DNA of 64,000 nucleotides from the NCBI GenBank assembly GCA_007115705.1, contig QXEO01000222.1, positions 1,803,179-1,867,178 of the forward strand, written 5' to 3'. This document shows positions 37,422 to 48,834 of the stretch, piece after piece (within the stretch, counting starts at the first letter, position 1; each line of letters starts with the position of its first letter). The stretch comes from Dactylis glomerata (taxonomy: Eukaryota > Streptophyta > Magnoliopsida > Poales > Poaceae). A program made the position numbers and the translations under genes. The notes under the pieces are model-generated. The model was not told where the DNA came from. It worked only from the letters and a program-made list of their open reading frames with translations, and did not search any database.

Positions 37422-39306
37422 CGATGTGTTTGTTGGCAATGAGAGCATGAAGAGAACAAGATATGTGGCCTTCTCAAATCAAGCGGAGGGATTCTTCATG
37501 ATGGATGGTGAGGACCATCAAGAGATGTATAGAAGACTCAATGCTATTGCTACCACCTTCAAGAACCTCGGTGCTCACCATATTGATGATGAGTGGATCA
37601 AGATGAAGTACATTCTTGCTCTCACCCCATATGAGCCCGCGGATGTGAAGAGTGTTCAAGGAAAGCACAACTTCCACGAGATGACCTCCAATCAAGTGAT
37701 GCAAGAGATTTAAACCTACAAGGTTGCCGCACAAAATGCGGAAGATGCTCGTGCTCGTGCCATGGGAATGTAAAGAAGCTCCAACCTTGCTTTAAAGACA
37801 AGTGTGGTTGAGAAAGAAGTTCCTCTTCAAGCAAGCATTGAAGCAAGACTAGAGATGTGTCCCGAGGATATGAGGCATGAGTACCATGAGCACATGGCTT
37901 TCTATGGAAAAATCTTTTGGGTTGATCCCCACAAGGCTAAAGAAGACAATCAAAGAAGAAGCAAGTCAAGTGGCTTTCAAAGGAGTGACAACAATGGTCA
38001 AAGGGTGAGCACATGCTACAATTGCAATGATAGATTCCACTTTATTGCCGAGTGTCCTTACGAGAAGAGAGAAGATTATGGTGGGAAGCTCATTCTCAAG
38101 AGCAAGACCAAGTCACCATCAAAGAAGCCATTTGTGAAGAAGGGTGGACCCAAGAAGAAGCAACCAAAGTTTGTGTTCTTGACTCAAGAAGAGTACTCTG
38201 GGAGTGAGAGTGATGAAGAAGAAACCTCGACTAGTGAGACGGCCGCAATTGCAACCACATCCACTTCTTTCGCTTCACTCTTTGAATCCCCCAATGAGGA
38301 CTCTCTCGTCAAGAACATCAAGTGCCTTATAGCCAAGTCTTCTGATGTATCACCCACACCCTCTTCCTCCTCCTCTAAGACAAATGATGCTCCTTTGAAT
38401 GATCTTGCTAGTCTTAGAGTAAAGGAAGAAATTATTGCTTTTGATGATTATGTGTCTAGTGTAAATGGTGTACACAAGTTACACTTTGAAAGCCTATTGA
38501 GTCAATATGGTAAGGCTCTTGAAAAACTAGATGAACAAATGAGGCTTGAAAGAGAATATACTCAAGATATTGCCTCACTAAAAGACTCTCTTGAAGGAGA
38601 GGAAGAGGAACGAGCAACTCTTGAAGAGAAGCTCGATTCCATTGAGGAATCTAATAATGAAGTTGTTTCCAAACTCATTAAAGAGCGAGACCATGCTCGT
38701 GCCAAAGTAAAAATGCTTAAAAAGGAAAAGATTGAATTTGGTGTTGGTCATGATAAACTTGTTAAGGATTTAGAAGATCTTGACAAGGCTCACAAGGCCT
38801 TGAAAAGTGAACACTCTATCCTTACCAAGTCACATGAACAACTTCAAATTCAATTGACTAAGAATGATGTGCCTAGTTCTTCTACTTCTACTTGTGATCA
38901 TGCAAATGTTATTGAAGAAAATGCTAGGTTGAAAGATGAGCTTGCCAAGTCCACCATTCCCATAGGTGAGAAAAACTTGAATGACCTTTTGAGTAAGCAA
39001 AAGGCATTTAATGATAAAATGGAGATTGGCTTTGTCTCAAAGAAGAAGAAGAAGAACAAGAAAAAGAAGGCCAAGCCCGCACAAGCAAAGAAAGATCCTA
39101 TTGTGGGAGGCAAAGCCACTCATGATGATCGTGCGGGAATTGCTAACCCTCACTATGTTTTATTTCGTGATTATTATGGTGATGTGTATGCAAAATATGT
39201 TGGTCCAAATGATGGTTATGTTGCTTGGTCTATTTGGGTTCCAAAGACCCTTGTTGCTAACAAAAGAGGACCCATTGAGAAATGGGGACCTAAAACCAAG
39301 CAATGA
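37422..39306 (+). pseudogene. Gag of Sirevirus B, C-terminal part with coiled coil
   Basis: Continues gag after LARD2 (DVFVGNESMK). Two in-frame TAA codons at 37711 and 37771 correspond to CAA in element A. The CCHC knuckle CYNCNDRFHFIAEC lies near 38016-38060, followed by a Lys-rich stretch and then about 300 residues of mostly coiled coil (heptads in EKLDEQMRLEREYTQDIASL and on to about 38930) and a poly-Lys patch (KKKKKNKKKKAK). It ends at a TGA (39304-39306). Long coiled-coil gag C-termini occur in Sireviruses. Element A lacks this part. Confidence 0.9.
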
Positions 39307-39313
39307 TCTCTTG

Positions 39314-40516
39314 TAGGACTATGCTTCCGGTGGATCAAAATGGGTGCTTGATAGTGGATGCACAAGTCATATGACCGGAAGCAAGAAGATCATGACGGAG
39401 ATGAGGCCTAACATCAACAATATAACCGTCACTTATGGAGACATGTCACAATCTGAGGTATTGGGTCTTGGCAAGGTGGTGGTCTCACCGGATATTTCCC
39501 TTATGGACGTCATGCTTGTTGAGACCCTTGGTTACAATTTACTTTCAGTTCGTGCACTTGGTAAGATGGGCTTTGCCGTCTTCATTGATAATGAAATTGT
39601 CATACTCTTGTGGAGCAAGTCTCTAAAGGTCGTTTTCGTTGGGCACATTGAAAACAACTTGTATGTGGTGGACTTCTCGGGGAAAACCACTATGGATGCA
39701 ATGTGTTTATTTGGAAAGGCCGATGTGGGTTGGCTTTGGCATCGCCGACTAGCCCATGTCAATATGAGAACTTTGCAAAGCCTTCATAAGGGTGGCCACA
39801 TTCTCGGACTAAAAGAGAATGTTTCTTTTGCCAAAGATCGTGTTTGTAGGGCTTCCGTTCTAGGAAAAATGCATGACTCTCCCCATTCAAGCAAGACTAT
39901 CATTTCCTCCAAGAGGATTTTGGAGCTTCTTCATGTGGATCTCTTTGGTCCTCCCTCTCATGCAAGTCTTGGTGGGAAGAAATATTGTTTGGTGATTGTT
40001 GATGACTATTCAAGATATACTTGGGTCTATTTCTTTAAGCACAAGAGTGAGACTCAACAAACCGTCATCGACTTTTCCAAAGAAGTTGAACGTCAACATG
40101 GGCAAAATATATTGGCAATAAGAAGTGACAATGGCTCCGAATTCAAGAACTACACCTTAAATGGATTTCTCAGTGATGAGGGGATTCGACATCAATATTC
40201 CGCTGCATACACCCCTCAACAAAATGGTGTAGCCGAGAGGAAGAACCGGACTCTTATGGATATGGCTAGGTCCATGTTGGCGGAGTTTAAGTCTCCATAC
40301 AACTTTTGGGCCGAAGCTATCTCTACGGCTTGTCACTCATCGAACTGGCTCTTCCTCCGCAAAGGCTTCAACATGACTCCATATGAAATACTCACCGGAA
40401 GCAAGCCCAACATCAAGTACTTCCGGGTTTTCGGTTGTAAGTGTTTCTTTCAAAGAAAAGGAGTTCGTTTAGGTAAATTTGATCCGAAAGTTATAGAAGG
40501 TATTTTTGTTGGTTAT
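39314..40516 (+). pseudogene. Protease and integrase of Sirevirus B
   Basis: The frame opens after a TAG at 39314, in a frame different from gag. The aspartic protease site is in WVLDSGCTSHM (39341), followed by gag-pre-integrase WHRRLAHVN (39735) with the zinc motif damaged (CRAS for CRAC near 39850). The integrase core shows the catalytic residues in HVDLFGP, IRSDNGSEF and NGVAERKNRT. The gypsy element inserted after FVGY at 40516; the pol frame resumes at 53133. The integrase joins the cDNA to chromosomes; here it cannot be made complete. Confidence 0.92.
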
Positions 40517-41047
40517 TGTTGGGGATATACCAAATAGGTATACCAGCGACGTAGTCCTAAATCAGCAAGCCAGGGTGGCCCATCAGGGTGGTATGGCGGA
40601 TTGCCTACCGGGCGGCCCAGTTGCTGAAGTTGCCATGGCGGTACTGGACGTAGGCGCTTATGGCGGATCCGGAGACAGGCCCATGGCGGGTTGCCTTGTA
40701 GTGCACGCATAGGACTTAGTCTAGGACTCCAAGTTGTATCCGCTCCGGTACCATCGTGTAGCCCACGCCAGGCGCCTTTATAAGCCCGGCATGGAGCAGC
40801 CCTTGAGGCGAACAGACTTAGTCATAAGGCCAATCGCATAGCGAAATAGCCAACCTCATCATTGTAATCGAGCACTTGTTGCCATATAGTGAATTATAGC
40901 AGCACGTAGGGTCTCGCCACCATCGCGGGATCCGAAGCTGGGTAAACTCGTGCTACCACCGTCCCGGATCGCTCCTCCGTGTTCACCCCCTTCCACAAAC
41001 CGCCATACCCCTACCTCTATGGCAGATCTATTGACGAAACCACGACA
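40517..41047 (+). repeat. 5' LTR of the gypsy element
   Basis: 531 bp; TTTATAAG box at about 40776-40783. An ATG at 41020 near the LTR end is in frame with gag. Confidence 0.95.
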
Positions 41048-41049
41048 GT

Positions 41050-41066
41050 TGGCGCCCACCATGGGG
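41050..41066 (+). other. Primer binding site of the gypsy element
   Basis: TGGCGCCCACCATGGGG starts two bases after the LTR. TGGCGCC starts are usual for plant gypsy PBSs, but I cannot name the tRNA with certainty. The gag ATG at 41061 lies inside this site. Confidence 0.75.
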
Positions 41067-43883
41067 AAAAGCGCGTTTGGAGCACGGATCCAGGCGGGAT
41101 CCGCCTTCGCAGCCATCGGCGACACCATCGCCATCGGGCGCGTCCTCTACGATTCTGGCTTCCCCATCGTCCCAGCGGATAACCTCTGGGTACCGGCTAG
41201 AGAAGACCCTGCTCGATTCACCGTCGTCCCGATTGGAGATATCCATATCTTCATCGGAGAGAAAAACCCTACCCCCGCCACGGAAACCAATTTCCGGCGG
41301 ATCGGTATGGCTGAAATCCCCAAACGGACCGCTTTCGAGCCGGATACAGAGGAGGACTCATCTGATCTGGAACTTTCCAAGTTGCCTAGATCGGATCTGA
41401 AAAATAATCCCACCCAGCCCGCCCTAGAGGTAGAGGAAGTGGTGGAAGACCACTGTGAATCCGCCATGAGTAATCTGGCATTAGAGACACCGTGGTACTG
41501 CCTTGTTGTGTTCGCAGGTATCACTTCGGGATCTACCTCCAATGGAGAAGATAGCCCAGGTGAATCCATCCTTGAGGCACTTAACGAAAGTGCTGAATCG
41601 GATGACTGGGACAGCAAGGGCTATGATTCTGACCATTATGACGCCGCCATGAGTAAAATCGAGGCGGAATTGGCGCAGCAGGCACTTGATGAACATCAAG
41701 CAGCGACCAAACAGGTGTTCGTGACCAACAAAGGAGATGACGCTGGGCAGACAACCGGTGATCCGCCATCTCAGGCAGTCCATGACAGAGATGCCGGCAA
41801 AGAGCAGGGTAACCCGCCACCAGCCGTCGATCCCGCCACGGAACAACTTCCTGAAATCCATGGCGGACCCAGGCCTCCGCAACCCGCCATCCCCGAGGAC
41901 CAGCACCCAGAAGACTTCACGACCCCGCTGGATAAGGTCTTCTATGGAACTCTAGCAGATCCAATCACCCCTGACTATGTCAGGGATGTGAACGATCTCG
42001 AGAAGAAGAGGCGAGCGCTCCTCAAAGAAGCAAAGCGAGTCGAGAAGATGGGCCAGCAGCTTGATGGCGATATTGCTAAAGCTCAAGACACGCTGAAGTG
42101 CGCAAGGAATATGGAAGAGAAGTATGTTACTCTCAAACAGAACCAGATGACCGAGGGAGGCGACCCGCAGCTGGTACGAAACCTTGAGTTCACCGTACCA
42201 ACCACGGAAACTCTGGCCAAGATGTATATCAAGAATCCGCCATATGTGGACAAGAACCGCGATGAAGTCAGGGCTATGCCCATTGAGAACATCGTGGCTG
42301 CAAAGGAGCTATTGGAGCATAATAAGAGTCCAGCGGCCCTAGAGACGGCGGTGAAGCTGATGACCAAAGCATTAGTACAGCAGGAGAAGGCTACGTCATC
42401 ACGACGGCTTGAATCTGATCCCGCGCTATGCAGGTCCAGCACTGCCTCTAAAGCTCGGGGGCCTGGCAACTATGGTACGCACCCTGATAATGAATCTCAT
42501 ACCGGATCCTCAGAAATCCGAAGAAGAGAAGCTCAAAACCGGGCGAACGCCATCCCAATATCTTCCGATGACAAACCAAATGGCAAAGGCCCACAGAGAA
42601 ATCCATCGCCACCCCACAAGAACTACCCTGCTTACAGATACCAACAAGAAAATGCTGCCCCCCGCCATAAGACCAACATGCCGCCACCAAAGTATAAGAC
42701 GTTTGAAGTCCCAAAGGGAGGAATCGTCATACGCGACAATGATGGCAAGTGAGGGCGAAGCCGTGATGCTGGACGCAGAGACGATCCGCAACGACAGGAA
42801 GCTAGCAGAGACGGCGGATCCAAGCGAAGGGAACGATCTCGCCATGACGACGGCGCGCACCGTGGCGGAGACAAGGACAAACATCGCTCCGCTCGCCACC
42901 ACGATGACAAAGGGCAAGGCTCCCGCCGCCATGACGATGATCCATCTCCACGAAGAACAGAGGGAAGCCGTCGTAGCTGCAGAGATCAGTCGCAGGACGG
43001 TGAGAGTAAAAGACGACGTGACCCTTCGCCATCCCCACCAAGCAGCCCCCATGGTGGCGGCGGTGGCGGTGGCGGGCCAGCAAGTTCTCGCAAGGATCCG
43101 CCAGACCAGAAGCCCTACGACGCCCGTACCCATCTAAACGAGATTGCCAGGTCTCAAACAGCCTTCTTCCTCGGCCCAAAGTGCTTTGGACAGTGGATTC
43201 GTGATGAGCCCATCCCGCATGGGTTCAAGATCGAGAAAAATATCCGCCAGTACAATGGAGTCGATAGGCCTTTAACTTGGCTACAAGACTACTTCAATGC
43301 AGTACAGTTCGCCGGGGGATCGCCCAACGTTGCTGTCCGTTATTTGCCCCTGATGCTATCTGGCACTGCGAGGCAGTGGATCAATGACTTGGCAGCAAAT
43401 TCCATCCAAACCTGGTTCGATATGCAAACTGCGTTCACCGAAAACTTCGAGGGGACTTACAATAGACCCCATAACATTGGTGACCTCCAACGGTACCGAC
43501 GGGCCGACGACGAGACCTCCCGAACTTTCCTCGCGCGATGGCTAGATATGAAGAACTCCTGTGAAGGGGTTACCGACGAATCCGCCATCCTCGCGTTTAT
43601 TGACAGTTTGGAGAGAGGCCAACTGCTCCGCCATCGCCTGTTGCGGGAAAGGAACGAAGGGAAACTAACCCTAAATTCCATGATCACCATCGCAAGTAAC
43701 TACGCGGCCGCCGACGACGACGCCCGCGAATCTCTGAAGGCTTCCGCCATCCAGAACACTGGAAAGCGGAATAACAGCAACAAACGGAAGAAAATGAAAG
43801 CTCCGGATATGGTGGCCACAACCTTCGCTGATAAGGGCCAAAGCAGCCAGCGCGGCAGGGGACGCGGTACTAGCAGTGGCTAG
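41061..43883 (+). pseudogene. Gag of the gypsy element
   Basis: Frame from the ATG at 41061 (MGKSAFGARIQAG); an in-frame ATG at 41020 lies in the LTR. The first 564 residues are acidic and low in recognised domains, ending at a TGA (42750-42752). The same frame continues through an Arg-Ser-Asp-rich stretch to the capsid domain (Retrotrans_gag type; FFLGPKCFGQWIRDEPIPHGF, about 43165, then LSGTARQWINDLAANS and FTENFEGTYNRP). A second stop is TAG at 43881. Both stops could come from C to T changes. Gag would package element RNA. The long N-terminal extension is typical of this lineage. Confidence 0.88.
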
Positions 43884-45002
43884 CCGCGGAGCTCTGCAAC
43901 TCCCGCTTTGGCGCCATCCGCCCCCGTGTCTTACGACGAATACCGCGATATGCCATGTTTCGCCCATCGCGATGCTTCGGGAAAGTGCAATCACACCAAC
44001 CGAAACTGCAAGTTTGTCAACGACCTCAAGGCAGATCAAGAAGCTGGCTTCAAGCGCAGCCGGCGACAACGGCCTCGTGGCAAAGGAAAAGCGGATAAAG
44101 ACAAGGAGTCCAGGGATGGCAGTAACATGGATGAAGACCCCACGCCCAAACCCACCGAAAAGGCAGAGGGGCACGCTGGCAAGGCCAATCCAATCAAAAA
44201 CAAGAAAGGAGCCTTTCACACGTTCTTTGGACCCCCCACGGCAAAGGCACAGAGAGCCGCTATGCGCTCCCTCAACGCCACCGTGCCAAAAATCCGCCAG
44301 TACGTCCGATGGTCCGAAGTACCGGTGCACTGGAGCCGCGATGATCACCCAGAGCACATCCCAGAGGGGTATTATGCCATGGTGGTATGCCCTATGATCC
44401 ACGGCTACAAGTTCTCCAAATGCTTAATGGATGGTGGCAGCAGCCTGAACATCATGTACGTGGAAACTCTGACAAAACTTGGCCTTACCAAAACCCAACT
44501 CCGCCATAGTGCGGTCACCTTTTATGGAGTGGTTCCTGGTCGCCAAGCCAAGTCCCTCGGGTCCATCACACTCAAGGTCGCCTTCGGTAGTGAGGAAAAT
44601 TACCGTGAAGAGCCTATAACCTTTGAGGTAGTCCCGTTCAAAAGCACATACCACGTGATCTTCGGTCGCCCCGCCTTCCACAGCTTCCATGCCAGGCCAT
44701 GTTACATCTATAATCAGCTGAAGATGCCAGGCCCGGATGGCATAATTACCGTTTATGGCAGTTTCAGAAAGGCAAAGGAGTGCGAGGAAGGAGAAGCCGC
44801 CTTCGCGGAAGCAGTGTTCTTCGGTGAGGAGTTCAAAGAAATCCATGCCGCTACGGACCCCGCGGAGATGCCGGCATCCAAGCAGGAGATTTCCGCCTCC
44901 CCACCCACCTTCAAGCCTACAGTGGATACAAAGCAGGTGGAACTTGTCGCTGGCGATGCCGCCAAGACCACCTCCATTGGGACAAATCTGTCCCCCAAAT
45001 AG
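43884..45002 (+). pseudogene. Gag C-terminus and aspartic protease of the gypsy element
   Basis: Same frame as gag. A Cys/His cluster (CFAHRDASGKCNHTNRNC, about 43957) is followed by a basic region and then the retropepsin-like domain. Its active site is in CLMDGGSSLNIMYVETL (about 44422), and a FGRPAFHSF motif follows. The frame ends in TAG (45000-45002), directly before the RT leader ESALVEFLCENRDIFAW. The Asp-Gly-Gly-Ser form replaces the usual Asp-Ser/Thr-Gly, as in related grass gypsy elements. Confidence 0.85.
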
Positions 45003-46270
45003 GAAAGCGCGCTCGTCGAGTTCCTCTGTGAGAACCGGGACATCTTCGCATGGCAGCCATCTAACATGACAGGTGTACCTAGGGAACTCGCCGAGCACGC
45101 TCTGCAGATAATTCCTGGCTCCAAGCCAGTAAGACAAGCCATGAGACGCTTCAGAGATGAAAAGCGCCGCGCCATAGCAAAGGAAATTTCCAAGCTGTTG
45201 AAAGCAGGCTTCATCAGGGAAGTGATCCATACTAAGTGGGTGGCAAATCCTGTGCTAGTTCCTAAGAAAAAAACAAAAGTTCTGCGCATGTGTGTAGATT
45301 ACACTGGCCTGAACAAAGCGTGTCCAAAGGACCCTTTTCCCTTGCCTCGCATTGACCAAGTCATTGACTCGACGACGGGATCAGAGCTGCTGTGTTTCTT
45401 AGATGCCTACTCAGGATACCACCAGATCAAGATGAAAAAGTCCGATCAGCTCGCTACGTCGTTTGTAACACCTTATGGCACATATTGCTATGTGACAATG
45501 CCATTTGGTCTAAAAACGTAGGAGCAACGTATCAGCGCACTATGCAAAAGTGCCTGGCGGTTCAAATCAGACGAAACATCCACGCATACGTGGACGACAT
45601 CGCCGTTATGTCTAAGAAGCAAGATGGCCTTATAGCGGATTTGCAAGAGACCTTCAACAATCTAAGGAAGTACAACATGATGCTTAACCCCATGAAGTCT
45701 GTCTTCGGAGTACCAGCTGGACAACTTCTAGGATTCATCGTCTCCCACCGCGGAATTGAGGTTAACCCGGAGAAGATCAAAGATGTACAGCGACTCACAG
45801 GCTGCGTGGCAGCAGTGAGTAGATTCATCAGTCGTCTTGGCGAGAAGGCTTTGCCACTCTACAAGCTGATGAAGAAATCTGACGAATTCGTCTGGACCGA
45901 CGAGGCAGACGCTGCGCTTAAGGATCTGAAGATAGTGTTATCCACTACACCAGTCCTAGCGGCTCCCAAAGACCAGGAACCCATGTTACTATACATGGCG
46001 GCAACTAACGGGGTGGTCAGCATCGTCATCATGGTAGAGCGTAAGGAAGAAGCGCATGAGTATGGCGTACAGCGACCAGTCTACTATGTCAGCGAGGTCC
46101 TGACGGAATCCAAGCAGCGCTACCCTCACTACCAAAAGTTGGCATACGGAGTTTTCCTAGCTTCTCGTAAGTTAAGGCATCACTTCTATGACCATAAAAT
46201 CACAGTGGTGAGCAAGGCCCCACTGAAGGACATCACCAACAACAGCGATGCAACAGGACGAGTTGCAAAG
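45003..46270 (+). pseudogene. Reverse transcriptase and RNase H of the gypsy element, two frameshifts
   Basis: RT begins in frame with gag (WVANPVLVPKKK, VDYTGLNKACPKDPFPLPRID, then FLDAYSGYHQI with a catalytic Asp). At about 45517 one A is missing from an A run, so MPFGLK leaves frame; the GATYQRT segment continues in the next frame. The catalytic box is YVDD (45586-45597). The connection and first RNase H follow (RPVYYVSEVLTESKQRYPHYQ). A second one-base loss near 46275, in the WALNW region, shifts to the frame of the second RNase H. The catalytic residues themselves look preserved. Confidence 0.9.
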
Positions 46271-47223
46271 TGGGCATTGAATTGGCCTCTTTCGACATCG
46301 ACTATAAGCCTCGCACCGCCATCAAGTCTCAGGCTTTGGCGGAATTTATGGCGGATTGGAAGGAAGTGCAGGAGACTATGCCCGTCCCAGAACCAGGGCA
46401 TTGGGTGATGCACTTTGATGGTTCAAAGTTGCTACACGGCTCGGGGGCTGGAGTAACACTCAAATCTCCCAGGGGAGATGAGCTAAGTTACGTTCTCCAG
46501 ATCCACTTCCCCACCACCAACAACATTGCGGAATATGAAGCTTTACTGCACGGGCTACGTGTCGCAAAGGAGATCGGCGTACAACACATCATGTGTTGTG
46601 GAGACTCTGACCTTGTTGCTCAGCAGGTGGCTGGCACATACAAAGCTCGGAACGAAGTTATGGCGGCATACAGAGACGAAGTGGACGAGATGGCCAAAAG
46701 TTTCCTCGGGTACGATATCAAGCACGTACGGCGAGAAGATAACATGGCGGCCGATACCTTGTCCAAACTAGGATCTAGCCGCAAGGCAGTTCCACCAGGC
46801 GTATTCCTCGAGCATCTGCGCATACCATCGGTAAAGATGGTGGATCCAGAAAATCCGGAACTAGCAAGCTCCCCCGTCATGGCAGTTTTGCCTAGCAATC
46901 CGCCATGGGCAGAGCCCTACCTGGAATATCTGATGAAAAAGAAGCTACCCGAAGACGAAGTCCAAAAGAGACAAATCGAACGTAGAGCAAAAGCGTACAC
47001 CATCATAGATGGCCAGCTCTACAAACGAAGCACCTCGGGAGTTTTCATGAAGTGCATATCCCAAGTGGATGGAATCGAAATACTAAGAGAGATCCACGAA
47101 GGCGAATGTGGGCATCACGCCGCCGCCAGATCCCTAGTAGCTAAAGCATTCCGCCATGGATTCTACTGGCCAACAGCTAAGGCAGATGCAGACCGTATCG
47201 TGGAGCTCTGCCACGGTTGCTAG
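46270..47223 (+). pseudogene. Archaeal-type RNase H and integrase zinc finger of the gypsy element
   Basis: After a short linker comes HFDGSKLLHGSGAGV (46411), then NIAEYEALLHGL and CGDSDLVAQQV. This is the RVT_3-type RNase H acquired in addition to the usual one, diagnostic of the Tat lineage. From about 47095 follow the HHCC residues of the integrase zinc finger (GHHAAARSL ... LCHGC). The frame stops at TAG (47221-47223), where a Gln codon would fit, between the zinc finger and the core. Confidence 0.9.
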
Positions 47224-48189
47224 ATGTACTCCAAGCAAACCCATATGCCCGCCACAGCACTGCATACGATCCCTATAACCTGGCCTTTTGCAGTCTGGGG
47301 GCTGGACATGGTGGGTCCGCTAAAAACAGCACCTTCGGGATTTACGCACCTCCTGGTAGCAGTAGACAAATTCACGAAGTGGGTGGAAGCTAAGCCCATC
47401 AGAAAGCTTGATGGCAAAACCGCCCTCAAATTTGTCAAGGACATTGTGGTTAGATTCGGCATCCCACATAGCATCATCACCGACAATGGCACTAACTTGT
47501 CTCAGGGAGAAGTCAAAGAATACTGCCATCACAACGGAATCCGCCTCAACCTAGCATCTGTGGCACATCCACAGTCTAATGGCCAAGTTGAGCGGACCAA
47601 CAGACTAATCATGTCAGGGATCAAGCCACGCCTAGAAGCACCGCTACACAGAGCAGCTGGAGCCTGGGCAGAAGAGTTGCCATCTGTGCTGTGGAGTCTA
47701 CGGACCACGCCAAATAGGTCAACTGGCCTTACCCCTTTCTTCTTAGTCTACGGAGCAGAGGCAATCTTGCCAAGTGATGTTCAGTACGATTCTCCAAGAG
47801 TCGAGGCCTACAAAGAAGAAGATGCAGAAGCGTCCAGACAACTATCCGTGGACCTGCTAGAAGAAGAACGAGACCTAGCAGCCCAGAGATCCGCCATCTA
47901 CCAGCAGAATCTCCGCCTCTATCACAGCCGGCGAGTTCGCCAACGCTCGTTCAAAGAGGGTGACCTGGTGCTACGCCTCAAACAGCAGAAGTCCCACAAG
48001 CTATCCCCGCCTTGGGAAGGACCCTTCATCATCAGCAAAGCTCTACTGAATGGGTCCTACTACCTCATTGATATTCGCGAGTTAGATAAGCGACCCAGTA
48101 AGAAGCGCAAGCGAAGAGACCCTGACAATATCTACGACGAGGCAGATCGTCCATGGAACATCGCACAGCTACGTCCTTTCTACACTTAG
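47224..48189 (+). pseudogene. Integrase core of the gypsy element
   Basis: 321 residues in the same frame. Catalytic triad: Asp in VWGLDMVGPL, Asp in IITDNGTNLS, Glu in SNGQVERTNRL. The C-terminal part has the GPF-like WEGPFIISKALLNGSYYL and a basic RPSKKRKRR patch and ends at RPFYT. No chromodomain follows. It cannot be translated as one protein with the upstream parts because of the TAG at 47221. Confidence 0.92.
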
Positions 48190-48232
48190 CACTTATCTAG
48201 CTATGTAATAGGCACCTCTATATGATCAATGA

Positions 48233-48238
48233 AATAAA
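48233..48238 (+). terminator. Possible polyadenylation signal of the gypsy pol transcript
   Basis: AATAAA 44 bases after the integrase stop (in GAAATAAAGC). Its place before the convergent antisense gene suggests that a sense transcript could end here, although genomic RNA must continue to the 3' LTR. Confidence 0.4.
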
Positions 48239-48834
48239 GCATTTGGTTCACTCTTGATTTTCTCTGAGTCTTTTACCTCCTTTATTTTTCATTTAGATCA
48301 TATAGAACCTTTTGCGTAGTTGTGCTTCGCACTTGCGTCTTTTTTAAATCTGTCATAAGCGGTCCGCGTAGCTTTTTTATGTTTTGATCTTCATTCGATG
48401 TTTTCTATGTGGATTCCCGAGTAGTGACTTTTTGACGATCTAAGCCGCCATCTGCTAAGGGTTTTGGACGGTTGCTATTAAGTATCGTCGCCCTAGCGGA
48501 TTGTTCGTGCGAAGATTTCGCCATCTCACGAAAAGTCATGCACAGAGAGCCGGATGGCGGATCGCATAATCCTACGCGTGAATTTTTTTCAAAGTGTTGT
48601 TTTTTGGGCATGTCAAAACTGCAAGTTGCATAAAACTAGGCCTGGCAGTTTCTTTGCGCAATTAAACCACTTCATACACAAGCTGCAAAAGTTCAAAAGC
48701 ATTCCACTGATCCGCCACAAGCAGATCAGTCACAGTGCAGAAACATTCACACGCAGTTTAAATTTATCTTACAGACCCACTTAGGGGCCGAATTGATGCA
48801 GAGTATTTTTTCCTGCCATATTGCAGGGCACATC

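Noticed and set aside
42409..43137. Alternative plus and minus frames over the gypsy gag, about 200 residues each
   Set aside because: The annotated frame links to the gag capsid through an Arg/Ser-rich stretch; the others have no domain and are shadows in GC-rich sequence.
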